Below, one piece after another: positions 56,207 to 64,000 of a stretch of 64,000 nucleotides of DNA. The stretch's first letter is position 1. Every line of letters begins with the position of its first letter. Source of the stretch: Companilactobacillus metriopterae (GTDB lineage Bacteria > Bacillota > Bacilli > Lactobacillales > Lactobacillaceae); assembly GCF_004117915.1 (NCBI RefSeq), contig NZ_RSTD01000001.1, positions 620,001 through 684,000 of the forward strand, in the 5' to 3' direction. The translations under genes and the position numbers were made by a program. The notes beneath the pieces are model-generated. The model was not told where the DNA came from and searched no databases. It saw nothing but the letters and a program-made list of their open reading frames with translations.

Positions 56207-56607
56207 TAGTTTAATTCCTTACTATCAAATACTAAAGGCATTATTTGATCAAAACGATATTCTTCGAAATCATTCTTATTATTTGATAAAAATACTTGTC
56301 CGTCAGCGTCCATAAACTCTGTCATAACTTGTCGGCAAGCACCACAAGGCTTAGTCATTTGATCAGTCTTGTTTACAATAATAATTGCTTTTACTTTTTT
56401 AGCACCTTCTGAAACAGCCTTAAATATTGCAGTTCTCTCTGCACAATTAGTTAGACCATATGAAGCATTTTCTACATTAGCTCCAGTATAAATATTGCCA
56501 TCATCACATACAATTGCTGCACCAACTTTGTAGTTTGAGTAAGGTACATATGCGTTGCCCATTGTCTTAATTGCTTTATCAAATAATTCTTTTTCGTTAA
56601 TATTCAT
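56206..56607 (-). CDS. cdd: Cytidine deaminase
   Basis: It deaminates cytidine and deoxycytidine to uridine forms for pyrimidine salvage. The 133 residues contain NCAERTAIF with the zinc/proton-shuttle Glu and PCGACRQ with the two zinc cysteines. The gene dgkA, which in many relatives lies between ybeY and cdd or era, is absent here: only 24 bases separate cdd and ybeY. AGGTT is a weak ribosome binding site. Confidence 0.95.
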   Translation of the reverse strand: MNINEKELFDKAIKTMGNAYVPYSNYKVGAAIVCDDGNIYTGANVENASYGLTNCAERTAIFKAVSEGAKKVKAIIIVNKTDQMTKPCGACRQVMTEFMDADGQVFLSNNKNDFEEYRFDQIMPLVFDSKELN

Positions 56608-56631
56608 AATGATTAAACCTCAGTATAGTTT

Positions 56632-57102
56632 TTATTTTTTTAAACCAAAGTCACTTAGTATTGTTTCCTGAAGACCTATCATCTCTTCTTCTTCAGACAA
56701 TTCAATATGATCGTACCCATTTAGATGGAGAATACCATGAACAATAGTATATCCAAATTCTCTATCAAATGAATGGTCATATTCTTCTGCATGTTCCGCC
56801 ACAATATCTGTACTTATAAATAAATCACCTAAATCAATTGGTAGATCAGGTATTTGACTCTCAATAAAATCAAGCCCCTCATCACCATCGTTGATTGCAA
56901 AGCTGATCACATCTGTTGGTCTATCTACATTACGGTATTTTTTATTTATTTCGTGAATTTCTTCAACTGAAACTACATGAATTGAAAGTTCAGTATTATC
57001 TTTTAAGTTAAGTTTATTTGATGCGAATTGAACTAGCTCTTCAATCCAGTCGACTCTAGTTTGATCTATAAGGTTATCATCGTTAAAGATTTCTAATTCC
57101 AT
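56632..57102 (-). CDS. ybeY: rRNA maturation endonuclease YbeY
   Basis: This metal-dependent RNase acts in 16S rRNA 3' end maturation and ribosome quality control. The 156 residues carry the conserved H-x3-H-x5-H zinc motif (HGILHLNGYDH). The start ATG at 57102 (MELEIF) lies 6 bases after GAGG and 1 base after the phoH stop; a longer in-frame extension has no homology. Confidence 0.93.
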   Translation of the reverse strand: MELEIFNDDNLIDQTRVDWIEELVQFASNKLNLKDNTELSIHVVSVEEIHEINKKYRNVDRPTDVISFAINDGDEGLDFIESQIPDLPIDLGDLFISTDIVAEHAEEYDHSFDREFGYTIVHGILHLNGYDHIELSEEEEMIGLQETILSDFGLKK

Positions 57103-57103
57103 G

Positions 57104-58069
57104 CTATTCCTCTTCTTCATAAGCATCTATAATTTCTGCTACAACCGGATGTCTAACAACATCTGATGATGTAAATTCAACGAATTTAATATGTGGGAGA
57201 TTTTTTAGAATGCTACGAACTTGTACTAGTCCACTTTTGGCGTTTCTTGGTAAATCAATTTGAGAAATATCTCCGTTTACGATCATTGTTGAGCCAAATC
57301 CCAAACGTGTCAAAAACATTTTCATTTGTTCTCGGGTAGTATTTTGTGCTTCATCCAAGATAACAAACGATTCATCTAATGTACGTCCACGCATATAAGC
57401 TAAAGGTGCAATTTCTATTACACCGCGTTCCATCAACCTCTCAGTATGTTCTTTACCTAAAATAGCATATAGAGCATCGTAAATTGGTCGTAAGTATGGA
57501 TCTACTTTTTCCTTTAAGTCACCAGGAAGAAATCCCAAGCTCTCACCTGCTTCTACAGCGGGTCTTGTTAAAACTATACGTTTAACTTTACCAGCTTTTA
57601 AAGCAGAAACAGCCATGACTACGGCTAAATATGTTTTACCAGTACCAGCAGGACCAATTCCAAAAGTTATGTCATTATGATTTATGGCATTAATATATTG
57701 TCTTTGACCAAAATTTCTAACTCTGATGGGTCTACCAGCAAAATCTCTAATTAACTCTTCTTTATATAAATCTTCAAAATACTCTAATGTACCTTTTTCT
57801 GCCATTTTTAGACCACTGACAACGTCAGGTGCACCAATAGTAATGCCATTACCAGTAAGTTTCAATAATATTTTTAATAATTCCTTTGTAATGGCAACAT
57901 TGTTTTCACTTCCAGAAATTTTGATCTCGTCTCCGAAAGCATTAATTGTTACTTTTAAATCATCTTCTATCAATTTTAGGTTACTATCATTAACCCCAAA
58001 TATGCTAACTGGATCTTGAGATTTATCAATAAAAATTGAGTCATTTGATTGTTCAAGATTTTCTGTCAA
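57104..58069 (-). CDS. phoH: PhoH-family ATPase (PhoH/PhoL)
   Basis: This cytosolic ATPase of the ybeY operon, possibly with RNA-related role, has 321 residues: an N-terminal KH-like region, then Walker A GPAGTGKTYLA, RPAVEAGESLGFLPGD, ILDEAQN Walker B, and the NGDISQIDLP sensor. It is first of the operon down to recO; upstream 58070-58127 is the gap to the rpsU terminator. Confidence 0.95.
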   Translation of the reverse strand: MTENLEQSNDSIFIDKSQDPVSIFGVNDSNLKLIEDDLKVTINAFGDEIKISGSENNVAITKELLKILLKLTGNGITIGAPDVVSGLKMAEKGTLEYFEDLYKEELIRDFAGRPIRVRNFGQRQYINAINHNDITFGIGPAGTGKTYLAVVMAVSALKAGKVKRIVLTRPAVEAGESLGFLPGDLKEKVDPYLRPIYDALYAILGKEHTERLMERGVIEIAPLAYMRGRTLDESFVILDEAQNTTREQMKMFLTRLGFGSTMIVNGDISQIDLPRNAKSGLVQVRSILKNLPHIKFVEFTSSDVVRHPVVAEIIDAYEEEE

Positions 58070-58127
58070 TTACCATACCTCCCATTTATTAATGCCATAA
58101 TATCATATCTGACTTGTTTTAATGTAT

Positions 58128-58166
58128 AAAAAAAGGTTAAAACATATAATAAAACATGTTCTAACC
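58128..58166 (-). terminator. rpsU terminator
   Basis: The stem GGTTA-A-AACAT/ATGTT-C-TAACC (58135-58145 with 58156-58166) has one mismatch, followed on the minus strand by seven Us. Confidence 0.8.
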
Positions 58167-58173
58167 TAATTAA

Positions 58174-58356
58174 TTAACGGCGCTTCTTGTTTCTCTTACG
58201 AGCTGCCTCTGATTTAAGCTTTCTTTTAACACTTGGTTTTTCGTAGAACTCACGTTTTCTGTATTCTTGAAGAGTACCACTCTTTGAAACAGAACGTTTG
58301 AAACGACGAAGAGCATCATCAAGCGATTCATTTTCATGAACGATAGTTTTGGCCAT
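58174..58356 (-). CDS. rpsU: 30S ribosomal protein S21
   Basis: This 60-residue, strongly basic protein of the 30S platform reads [25 protein letters not shown] ... and ends KRNKKRR. GGAGGGAT-type ribosome binding site (GGGAGGGAT) lies just upstream. It has its own promoter and terminator, and is divergent from ppsR. Confidence 0.97.
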   Translation of the reverse strand: MAKTIVHENESLDDALRRFKRSVSKSGTLQEYRKREFYEKPSVKRKLKSEAARKRNKKRR

Positions 58357-58398
58357 TTGATATCCCTCCTTCCGATTTTAAACGTAACTGCATTACTT

Positions 58399-58427
58399 GT
58401 ATAACAGTTCATATGTTATTATATCAA
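58399..58427 (-). promoter_or_regulatory. rpsU promoter
   Basis: TTGATA (58427-58422, minus strand), a 17-base spacer and TTATAC (58404-58399) lie 43 bases before the rpsU start. A + strand element TTGTAT (58398-58403) overlaps it and could serve ppsR. Confidence 0.6.
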
Positions 58428-58473
58428 AAAGAAGTTAATGTTCAAACATTTTTTTACAATAAGGAGAGGTATT

Positions 58474-59301
58474 ATGACTAAACAAGCAAATATTTTTGTA
58501 ATTTCAGACTCTGCGGGTGAAACTGCTGACAGTGTAGCCCATGCAGCTCTTGCACAATTTACTAACTTAGAAGTAAATTATACTAAATATCCATTTGTAA
58601 CTACAAAAGAAAAGATTGATGCTATTTTGGCTTCTGCAAAAGAAAAAGATGCGATAGTTCTTCATACAATAATTTCAAAAGAATTCTATGAACAAATTGA
58701 CTCTTACTGTAAGAAAGAAAACTTAATATGTTTTGATATTCTAAATCCAATCGTTAATGCAGTTGCAGAAAAGATGGATGAAGAACCACTTAGAGTTAAA
58801 GGATTGACTCACAGATTGAATGACGATTACTTTGATAAAATTTCTGCTATGGAATTTACTGTTAATAATGATGATGGTAAAAATCCTAAAGGATTGCTTG
58901 AGGCTGATCTTGTATTACTTGGAATTTCAAGAACTTCAAAGAGTCCCCTATCACTTTACTTAGCTAATCAAAATATTAAAGTTGCCAATTTGCCATTGGT
59001 TCCAAGTTCTGAACTTCCAAAAGAAATCTGGGAAGTTGACCCTAAAAGAATCATTGGTTTGACTAATGATATGAATGTTTTGATGAAAATAAGAAAACAA
59101 AGAATGATTGCATATGGATTGAATCCTGATACTGTCTACTCAGATGAAAGTGAAATTCAAAAAGAATTAGATTATTCAAATGGAATTTATGAAAAAATTG
59201 GCTGCCCTGTAATAAATGTTGCAGATAGATCTATAGAAGAAACAGCTGCTTTGATTATGGAACAATTAAATATAAATGGATTCAAAAAAACCGGCCTATA
59301 A
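58474..59301 (+). CDS. ppsR: Bifunctional kinase/pyrophosphorylase regulating PEP synthase or PPDK (PpsR/YqfL, DUF299)
   Basis: It phosphorylates (with ADP) and dephosphorylates a Thr on pyruvate phosphate dikinase or PEP synthase. The 275 residues have ISDSAGETAD, the P-loop-like GISRTSKSPLS, and a late IGCPVINVADRSIEETA. The ATG at 58474 (MTKQAN) follows AAGGAGAGG; a longer in-frame extension lacks a ribosome binding site. No pps or ppdk target lies in the window. The rpsU-ppsR-nfo neighbourhood is common in lactobacilli. Confidence 0.92.
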   Translation: MTKQANIFVISDSAGETADSVAHAALAQFTNLEVNYTKYPFVTTKEKIDAILASAKEKDAIVLHTIISKEFYEQIDSYCKKENLICFDILNPIVNAVAEKMDEEPLRVKGLTHRLNDDYFDKISAMEFTVNNDDGKNPKGLLEADLVLLGISRTSKSPLSLYLANQNIKVANLPLVPSSELPKEIWEVDPKRIIGLTNDMNVLMKIRKQRMIAYGLNPDTVYSDESEIQKELDYSNGIYEKIGCPVINVADRSIEETAALIMEQLNINGFKKTGL

Positions 59302-59313
59302 GGTCGGTTTTTT
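59285..59313. terminator. Bidirectional terminator between ppsR and nfo
   Basis: A 13-bp stem (59285-59297 with 59301-59313, one G-T pair) with loop ATA has A/T runs outside and overlaps both stop codons. Confidence 0.85.
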
Positions 59314-60206
59314 TATTTGAATAAATCTGTTTTCATATTAGGATTGAATTTTTGATTGCGTAACATCTCAATCTCTAATTTGTATGGAGCTAAACCTTTT
59401 TTGTCATTCTCGTCTGCTTTTACATAAGGAGTTTCCATAATCTTAGGAATATCCTCTAGTTGAGGATGATGAGCAACATAATTTAGTACGTCAAAGCCTA
59501 TAGTACCAAAACCGATGTTTTCATGACGATCCTTATGAGATCCTTGTTCATTTTTAGAATCATTTAAATGAACGACTGAAAGTTTATCTAAACCAATTAT
59601 TTTATCAAACTCATTTAAGACACCATCGAAATCATTAACAACATCGTAACCTGCATCATTGATATGGCAAGTATCTAAAGTGATCGATAATTTATCACTA
59701 TTTTTACTTTGATCTAAGATAGAAGCCAACTGTTCAAAAGTAATTCCTACTTCTGTTCCCTTACCAGCCATTGTTTCTATCGCAATGGAAACTTTTTGAT
59801 CTGGAATAATTGCTTCATCTAACGATTTTGATATTTGAGTTAATGCAACTTCTGGACCTTCTCCAAGATGAGCACCCGGATGAAAACTTATTGCTTCTAT
59901 TCCTAGTGCATCAGCTCTTAAAATTTCATCATGAGTGAACGATATAGCAAATGGTAAATTCTCTGGTTTCACAGTATTTCCAAGATTAACAATATATGGA
60001 GCATGTCCTATAACATGTTCAATACCATATTTTTCAATAAGTTCTTTACCCGCAGGGATATTCATTTCTGAAATATCTTTTCTACGGGTATTCTGTGGTG
60101 GACCAGTAAAAATCATCATTGCGTTAGCTTCATAGCTTTTTGCTTCTTCAGCAGAGCCTACCAACATCTTAGGAGCCTTCATTGAAACATGGGAACCAAT
60201 TATCAT
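59313..60206 (-). CDS. nfo: Endonuclease IV (AP endonuclease)
   Basis: This zinc TIM-barrel enzyme incises abasic sites in base excision repair, working with glycosylases such as nth in this window. The 297 residues contain the GSHVSM start, [18 protein letters not shown] (His ligand), [38 protein letters not shown] and METP at the end of the metal site. Confidence 0.95.
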   Translation of the reverse strand: MIIGSHVSMKAPKMLVGSAEEAKSYEANAMMIFTGPPQNTRRKDISEMNIPAGKELIEKYGIEHVIGHAPYIVNLGNTVKPENLPFAISFTHDEILRADALGIEAISFHPGAHLGEGPEVALTQISKSLDEAIIPDQKVSIAIETMAGKGTEVGITFEQLASILDQSKNSDKLSITLDTCHINDAGYDVVNDFDGVLNEFDKIIGLDKLSVVHLNDSKNEQGSHKDRHENIGFGTIGFDVLNYVAHHPQLEDIPKIMETPYVKADENDKKGLAPYKLEIEMLRNQKFNPNMKTDLFK

Positions 60207-60230
60207 TGTATTTCCTCCATATATTTGTTG

Positions 60231-61106
60231 TTAATAGATATGAGCTTGATAGAATCGACCCAAAATTTTTACTGTATCTGTAACACTTACGAATGCATTT
60301 GGATCTGAATCATCCATGGCCGTTTCTAAATCGCCTAACTCACTTCTTGATATAACTGTAAATAAAATAGTTTTTTGTTCATGTTTATAAGCACCTTCAA
60401 CATCATGAACAATAGTTATTCCACGGCGCATTTCATTTTGAATCTCAGCAATGACTTTTTTAGGCTTTGATGTAACAATCATAACCTGTAATTTTTCATC
60501 TTTATTATAAATGAAGTCAATAACTTGACCATTAATAAAAATACCGATAGCACTATATAGTGAGTGAACCCAACCAAACAAGGCACCTGCTAGTACAACA
60601 ATGACAATATTAAACATCATATTAATCGTACCAACACTACGTCCAGTTTTTTTACGTAAAATAATACCAAGAATATCAATACCACCAGTAGATATTCCGT
60701 TTCTCAATGCCATACCTGTACCAAACCCGTTGACAACCCCACCAAAAATAGCGCAGATAATAGGGTCAGCGGTTATTTTCATAGATGGTACCCAATGCAT
60801 CATTAAACTGGCGCAGACTACTGTAAATACAGTAAATAGCGTAAATTTGTGTTCGATTTTAAGCCAAGAGAGTATAAACAACGGAGCATTTAGTGCAAAG
60901 AACATAACACCTGTTGTCAAATGAACAGGTGCTTTTGAAGTAACGGTTGAAATCAATTGAGCAGCACCGGTGATACCTGAACCATAGATTCCTCCCGGTG
61001 ACCAAAACATATTAACAGCAATAGAAACAGTTATTGAATAAATTATTGCCACTGAAATTTTTGACAAGTTTTGATGTCTAGTAATCAGTTTATCGATTTC
61101 ATCCAT
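60231..61106 (-). CDS. YitT family membrane protein (DUF161-DUF2179)
   Basis: The 291 residues comprise an N-terminal membrane domain with about five helices (VAIIYSITVSIAV to LYSAIGIFINGQVIDF; GNGISTGGIDILG motif) and a cytoplasmic C-terminal DUF2179 domain (about 205-290) that in related proteins binds a nucleotide. The substrate is unknown. It lies between nfo (24 bases) and msrA. Confidence 0.9.
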   Translation of the reverse strand: MDEIDKLITRHQNLSKISVAIIYSITVSIAVNMFWSPGGIYGSGITGAAQLISTVTSKAPVHLTTGVMFFALNAPLFILSWLKIEHKFTLFTVFTVVCASLMMHWVPSMKITADPIICAIFGGVVNGFGTGMALRNGISTGGIDILGIILRKKTGRSVGTINMMFNIVIVVLAGALFGWVHSLYSAIGIFINGQVIDFIYNKDEKLQVMIVTSKPKKVIAEIQNEMRRGITIVHDVEGAYKHEQKTILFTVISRSELGDLETAMDDSDPNAFVSVTDTVKILGRFYQAHIY

Positions 61107-61183
61107 AATAGGTAATTAATACTCCTTAAGTATCTTTGATAATTATGTAGTTTATATTATCACAAAATTAAAAATAAATAAGA

Positions 61184-61702
61184 CTATTTCCAATGTTTTT
61201 CTATAAATGACTCTCTTCCACCAGATTCTTCAAGTTGATATCTTTCTGGATTCTTTTTGTAAAAATCTTGATGATATTCTTCTGCTTCATAAAATGGTTT
61301 TGCAGGTTCAATCTGTGTAACTATTGGCTCATCAAATTTTCCTGAATTAGCTAAGTCATTTTTTGACGCTTCTGCAATATTTTTTTGCTCTTCGTCTTTA
61401 TAGTAAATAACGGGTCTATAACTATCTCCCCTATCTTGGAATTGTCCACCTGCGTCTGTTGGATCTGTGACTGTCCAGTATATTTCTACTAAATCTTTAT
61501 ACGAAATAACATCTGAATCAAATGTTATTTTTACAGCTTCAGTATGTCCTGTTTTTTCTGTAGAAACTTCTTCGTATGTGGGATTTTCTACATGACCACC
61601 TGTATAGCCAGACCTTACTGAAATTATACCTGGTTGCTGATCAAAAGGATGTACCATACACCAAAAACATCCTCCTGCAAATATTGCTGTATCTTCTTTC
61701 AT
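61184..61702 (-). CDS. msrA: Peptide methionine-S-sulfoxide reductase MsrA
   Basis: It reduces the S-epimer of methionine sulfoxide in proteins. The 172 residues have the catalytic Cys12 in [19 protein letters not shown], and the late [13 protein letters not shown] block. It follows msrB with a 6-base gap, a two-gene oxidative-repair unit. Confidence 0.95.
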   Translation of the reverse strand: MKEDTAIFAGGCFWCMVHPFDQQPGIISVRSGYTGGHVENPTYEEVSTEKTGHTEAVKITFDSDVISYKDLVEIYWTVTDPTDAGGQFQDRGDSYRPVIYYKDEEQKNIAEASKNDLANSGKFDEPIVTQIEPAKPFYEAEEYHQDFYKKNPERYQLEESGGRESFIEKHWK

Positions 61703-61708
61703 AATTTG

Positions 61709-62146
61709 TCACTCTCCCTCGTCAACGTATTTTTTATATTCTGAATAACCTTTTTCATCCATCTCTTCATAAGGAATAAATTTCAGTGCTGCAGAATTAA
61801 TACAATATCTCAATCCCCCATCATCTTGTGGACCATCAGTAAAGACATGACCCAAATGAGAATCAGCGTCACCACTTCTAACTTCAGTACGTTCCATACC
61901 AAATGAAGAATCCCTCTTTTCAACTAGTTTTCCAATTGGTTGGCTAAATGAAGGCCATCCGCAACCTGCATCATATTTTTTTGCAGATGAGAACAAAGGC
62001 TCACCACTTGTAATATCAACATAAATACCCTTTTTATAAAAATCATCATACTTTCCAGTGAATGCTCTTTCAGTTGCAGCATCTTGAGTAACCTTAATTG
62101 ATTCTTCACTAAGATTTTTAAGATTTTTTTCATATTTTTTTGTCAT
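61709..62146 (-). CDS. msrB: Peptide methionine-R-sulfoxide reductase MsrB
   Basis: It reduces the R-epimer and is thus complementary to MsrA. The 145 residues have [14 protein letters not shown], and the catalytic Cys115 in [11 protein letters not shown]. The structural zinc CxxC pairs of many MsrB proteins are absent (the first site reads YVDITSG), so this is the zinc-free form. The ATG at 62146 is chosen over a TTG two codons upstream because GGAGGT is then 9 bases away; both are possible. A short inverted repeat CTCTA-TCG-TAGAG lies at 62187-62199 upstream. Confidence 0.94.
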   Translation of the reverse strand: MTKKYEKNLKNLSEESIKVTQDAATERAFTGKYDDFYKKGIYVDITSGEPLFSSAKKYDAGCGWPSFSQPIGKLVEKRDSSFGMERTEVRSGDADSHLGHVFTDGPQDDGGLRYCINSAALKFIPYEEMDEKGYSEYKKYVDEGE

Positions 62147-62221
62147 AAACAAGATACCTCCAAATTAGTTTAATAATAAGTATAGTCTCTATCGTAGAGG
62201 TTTCCATGTTTTTGCTCTAAA

Positions 62222-62251
62222 AAAAAGACATTCTACATAGAATGTCTTTTT
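62222..62251 (-). terminator. aspS terminator
   Basis: A perfect 13-bp stem (62222-62234 with 62239-62251) with loop ACAT, A-rich one side and T-rich other, lies 7 bases past the aspS stop. Confidence 0.85.
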
Positions 62252-62258
62252 AAATTAG

Positions 62259-64000
62259 TTATTTTTTTACAACATCAATTCCCAATTCAACCAATTGTTC
62301 TTCTGCAACAGCCATTGGTGCATGCGTCATTGGTTCAGTAGCATTAGAATTTTTAGGGAATGCAATAACATCCCTAATATTTTCTTTTCCTGAAAGTAAC
62401 ATAGCAAATCTATCTAATCCGATTGCCAAGCCACCATGTGGTGGACATCCGTATTCTAAGGCATCTAATAGGAATCCAAATTGTTCATGAGCACTTTCTG
62501 GTGTAAAGTCTAGTGCCTTCAACATCTTCTCTTGAATTTCCATGTCGTGAATTCTGATAGATCCTCCACCAATCTCATAACCATTCAGAACAATATCATA
62601 GCTTTGAGAATATGCTTTATGAGGATCCTCGTCTAAGTAATGTACATCTTCCTCGTTAGGCATAGTGAAAGGATGATGGGCAGCAGTCCATCTTTGGATA
62701 CCTTCATCATATTCAAACAATGGCCAGTTGACGACCCAAACAAATGCAAACTCATTTTTGTCATATAGTTCAAGTTCTTTTGCAATTGCTGTACGAAGGT
62801 AACCTAAGGAATCAGCGACTACCTTAGCTCTGTCAGCAACAAATAGAATTAAGTCATTATTCTGTAACCCAAGACGATCTACAAGTTCTGATTCTTGATC
62901 TTTTATAAATTTAGCAACTGGACCTGATAATTCATCGTCATTAAACTTAGCCCATGCTAAACCTTTAGCTCCAAATTGTTTGATATGTTCTTGATAAGCT
63001 TCAATGTTCTTTCTTGAATACTTGTCAGCATTATTTTTTACAACAATTGCTTTAACTTGTCCTTCATTATCAATAGCACCTTTAAATACTTTAAATTCGC
63101 TATCTTTAAAAACATCATTTAGTTCTTGCAATTCCATATCAAATCTAATATCTGGTTTATCAGATCCGTACCTTGCCATTGCATCATTATACTGTAATCT
63201 TGGGAATGGTAGCTTGACATCGATTCCCTTTTCGTCTTTCATAACTTTGGCAATCAAGCCTTCAGTCATGGTTTGAATTTCTTCAGCTGACATGAAACTT
63301 GTTTCCATATCTATTTGTGTAAATTCTGGTTGACGATCACCACGTAAATCTTCATCACGGAAGCAATGTGCAATTTGATAGTATCTATCAAAACCACCTA
63401 CCATCAGTAGTTGTTTAAATAGTTGTGGAGATTGTGGTAGTGCATAAAAACTTCCTGGATAAACACGAGATGGAACAAGATAATCTCTAGCACCTTCCGG
63501 TGTAGATTTTGTTAAATTAGGTGTCTCAATATCTATAAAGTTATTTTCATATAAATATTCGTGGACAGAATGCTTGATTTGAGCTCTTGTTCTGATCGCC
63601 TTTTGCATTTCAGGACGTCTTAAATCAAGATAACGATATTTTAACTTGGTTTCTTCTGAACTTTCAATATCGTCTAATATTTCGAAAGGTGTATTTTTTG
63701 ATTTATTTAATATTTCAATATTTTCTACAATTACTTCAATTTTTCCTGATGGAAAATTATCATTTTGATTATTCTCATCGCGCATCTGAACTGTTCCATC
63801 AACACTTATGACATATTCAGAACGTAATTGATCAGCAATTGCCAAGGCTTCTTCATGCTCGTCATTGAACACCAGTTGTACAATACCCTTGTAATCACGG
63901 AGATCCACAAAGATTAGTCCCCCAAGATTACGTCTTTTTTGTACCCAACCATTTAATGTAACTTGTTGATTAACATATTTTTCGGTAATATTTCCACAAT
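62259..64000 (-). CDS. aspS: Aspartyl-tRNA synthetase (5' end outside the window)
   Basis: This class IIb synthetase charges tRNA-Asp. The frame runs from the stop at 62259 to the window end without a start: an in-frame ATG-type start at 63908 would cut the OB-fold, but codons upstream read [21 protein letters not shown], the true N-terminal region, so only a few residues are missing. Class II motifs: [26 protein letters not shown], and GLDRFAMLL. The bacterial insertion domain is present. It should be preceded by hisS outside the window, as usual. Confidence 0.97.
   Translation of the reverse strand, partial: CGNITEKYVNQQVTLNGWVQKRRNLGGLIFVDLRDYKGIVQLVFNDEHEEALAIADQLRSEYVISVDGTVQMRDENNQNDNFPSGKIEVIVENIEILNKSKNTPFEILDDIESSEETKLKYRYLDLRRPEMQKAIRTRAQIKHSVHEYLYENNFIDIETPNLTKSTPEGARDYLVPSRVYPGSFYALPQSPQLFKQLLMVGGFDRYYQIAHCFRDEDLRGDRQPEFTQIDMETSFMSAEEIQTMTEGLIAKVMKDEKGIDVKLPFPRLQYNDAMARYGSDKPDIRFDMELQELNDVFKDSEFKVFKGAIDNEGQVKAIVVKNNADKYSRKNIEAYQEHIKQFGAKGLAWAKFNDDELSGPVAKFIKDQESELVDRLGLQNNDLILFVADRAKVVADSLGYLRTAIAKELELYDKNEFAFVWVVNWPLFEYDEGIQRWTAAHHPFTMPNEEDVHYLDEDPHKAYSQSYDIVLNGYEIGGGSIRIHDMEIQEKMLKALDFTPESAHEQFGFLLDALEYGCPPHGGLAIGLDRFAMLLSGKENIRDVIAFPKNSNATEPMTHAPMAVAEEQLVELGIDVVKK

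Noticed and set aside
58170-58412. Longer overlapping frame on the rpsU strand
   Set aside because: It is in another frame through rpsU and its promoter; the S21 protein is certain.

Overview
The window is AT-rich, gene-dense chromosomal DNA of a low-GC Gram-positive bacterium. A lactobacillus is indicated by several features: a complete mevalonate-pathway cluster, a RexAB-type (AddAB-like) recombination nuclease, secreted proteins with SLAP-like surface domains, glycyl-tRNA synthetase under a T-box leader, B-type RNase P RNA, and the gene orders recU-pbp1A//ypsA-gpsB-rnpB and phoH-ybeY-cdd-era-recO-glyQS-dnaG-rpoD. The overall look is closest to Companilactobacillus or relatives, but that genus call is an inference. 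I see no transposase, prophage, CRISPR array, tRNA or rRNA gene.

Layout. 1-4000: accessory island of six secreted or surface proteins: a truncated repeat protein, a CAP-domain protein with two SLAP-like domains, an unknown exported protein, and three tandem paralogous single-domain SLAP-like proteins, most with their own terminator. 4000-6700: degV and rqcH. 6700-14150: a leftward operon of an EbsA-like membrane protein, fhs, lspA, an rluD-family gene, pyrR, and a carbamoyl-phosphate-synthetase-like pair. 14150-16650: an RNase H-like protein, lplA and corA. 16650-22500: a THUMP methyltransferase, rnpB, gpsB and ypsA, divergent from recU and pbp1A. 22500-35600: a leftward DNA repair/replication block (rexB, rexA, dinG, tseB-like, asnS, then dnaD and nth). 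35680-39730: mvk, mvaD, mvaK2 and fni, the lower mevalonate pathway to IPP/DMAPP. 39700-44100: rsmF-like, two poorly characterised genes, lepB, a small protein and a tautomerase. 44100-58400: the macromolecular-synthesis block running left from rpsU to pepT. 58400-64000: ppsR, nfo, yitT, msrA, msrB and aspS (cut by the window end).

The most unusual object is the pair at 6673-10157. It is placed and translated like carAB/pyrAaAb next to an intact pyrR. However, the small subunit has lost the glutaminase nucleophile (Cys to Gly242) and the catalytic His (to Glu327). The large subunit is only 800 residues instead of about 1060, without the glycine-rich ATP loop and with metal-ligand residues changed. 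Both frames are open and retain good ribosome binding sites, so I read them as conserved pseudoenzymes, possibly regulatory partners of PyrR, rather than as a working synthetase.

Other points: probable AUA and CUG start codons (rluD-family gene, ypsA); an endonuclease III without its four cluster cysteines; a GpsB with a long N/Q/P-rich tail; perfect inverted repeats just upstream of two SLAP-like genes; and an RNase H-like protein with a histidine at the fourth active-site position.
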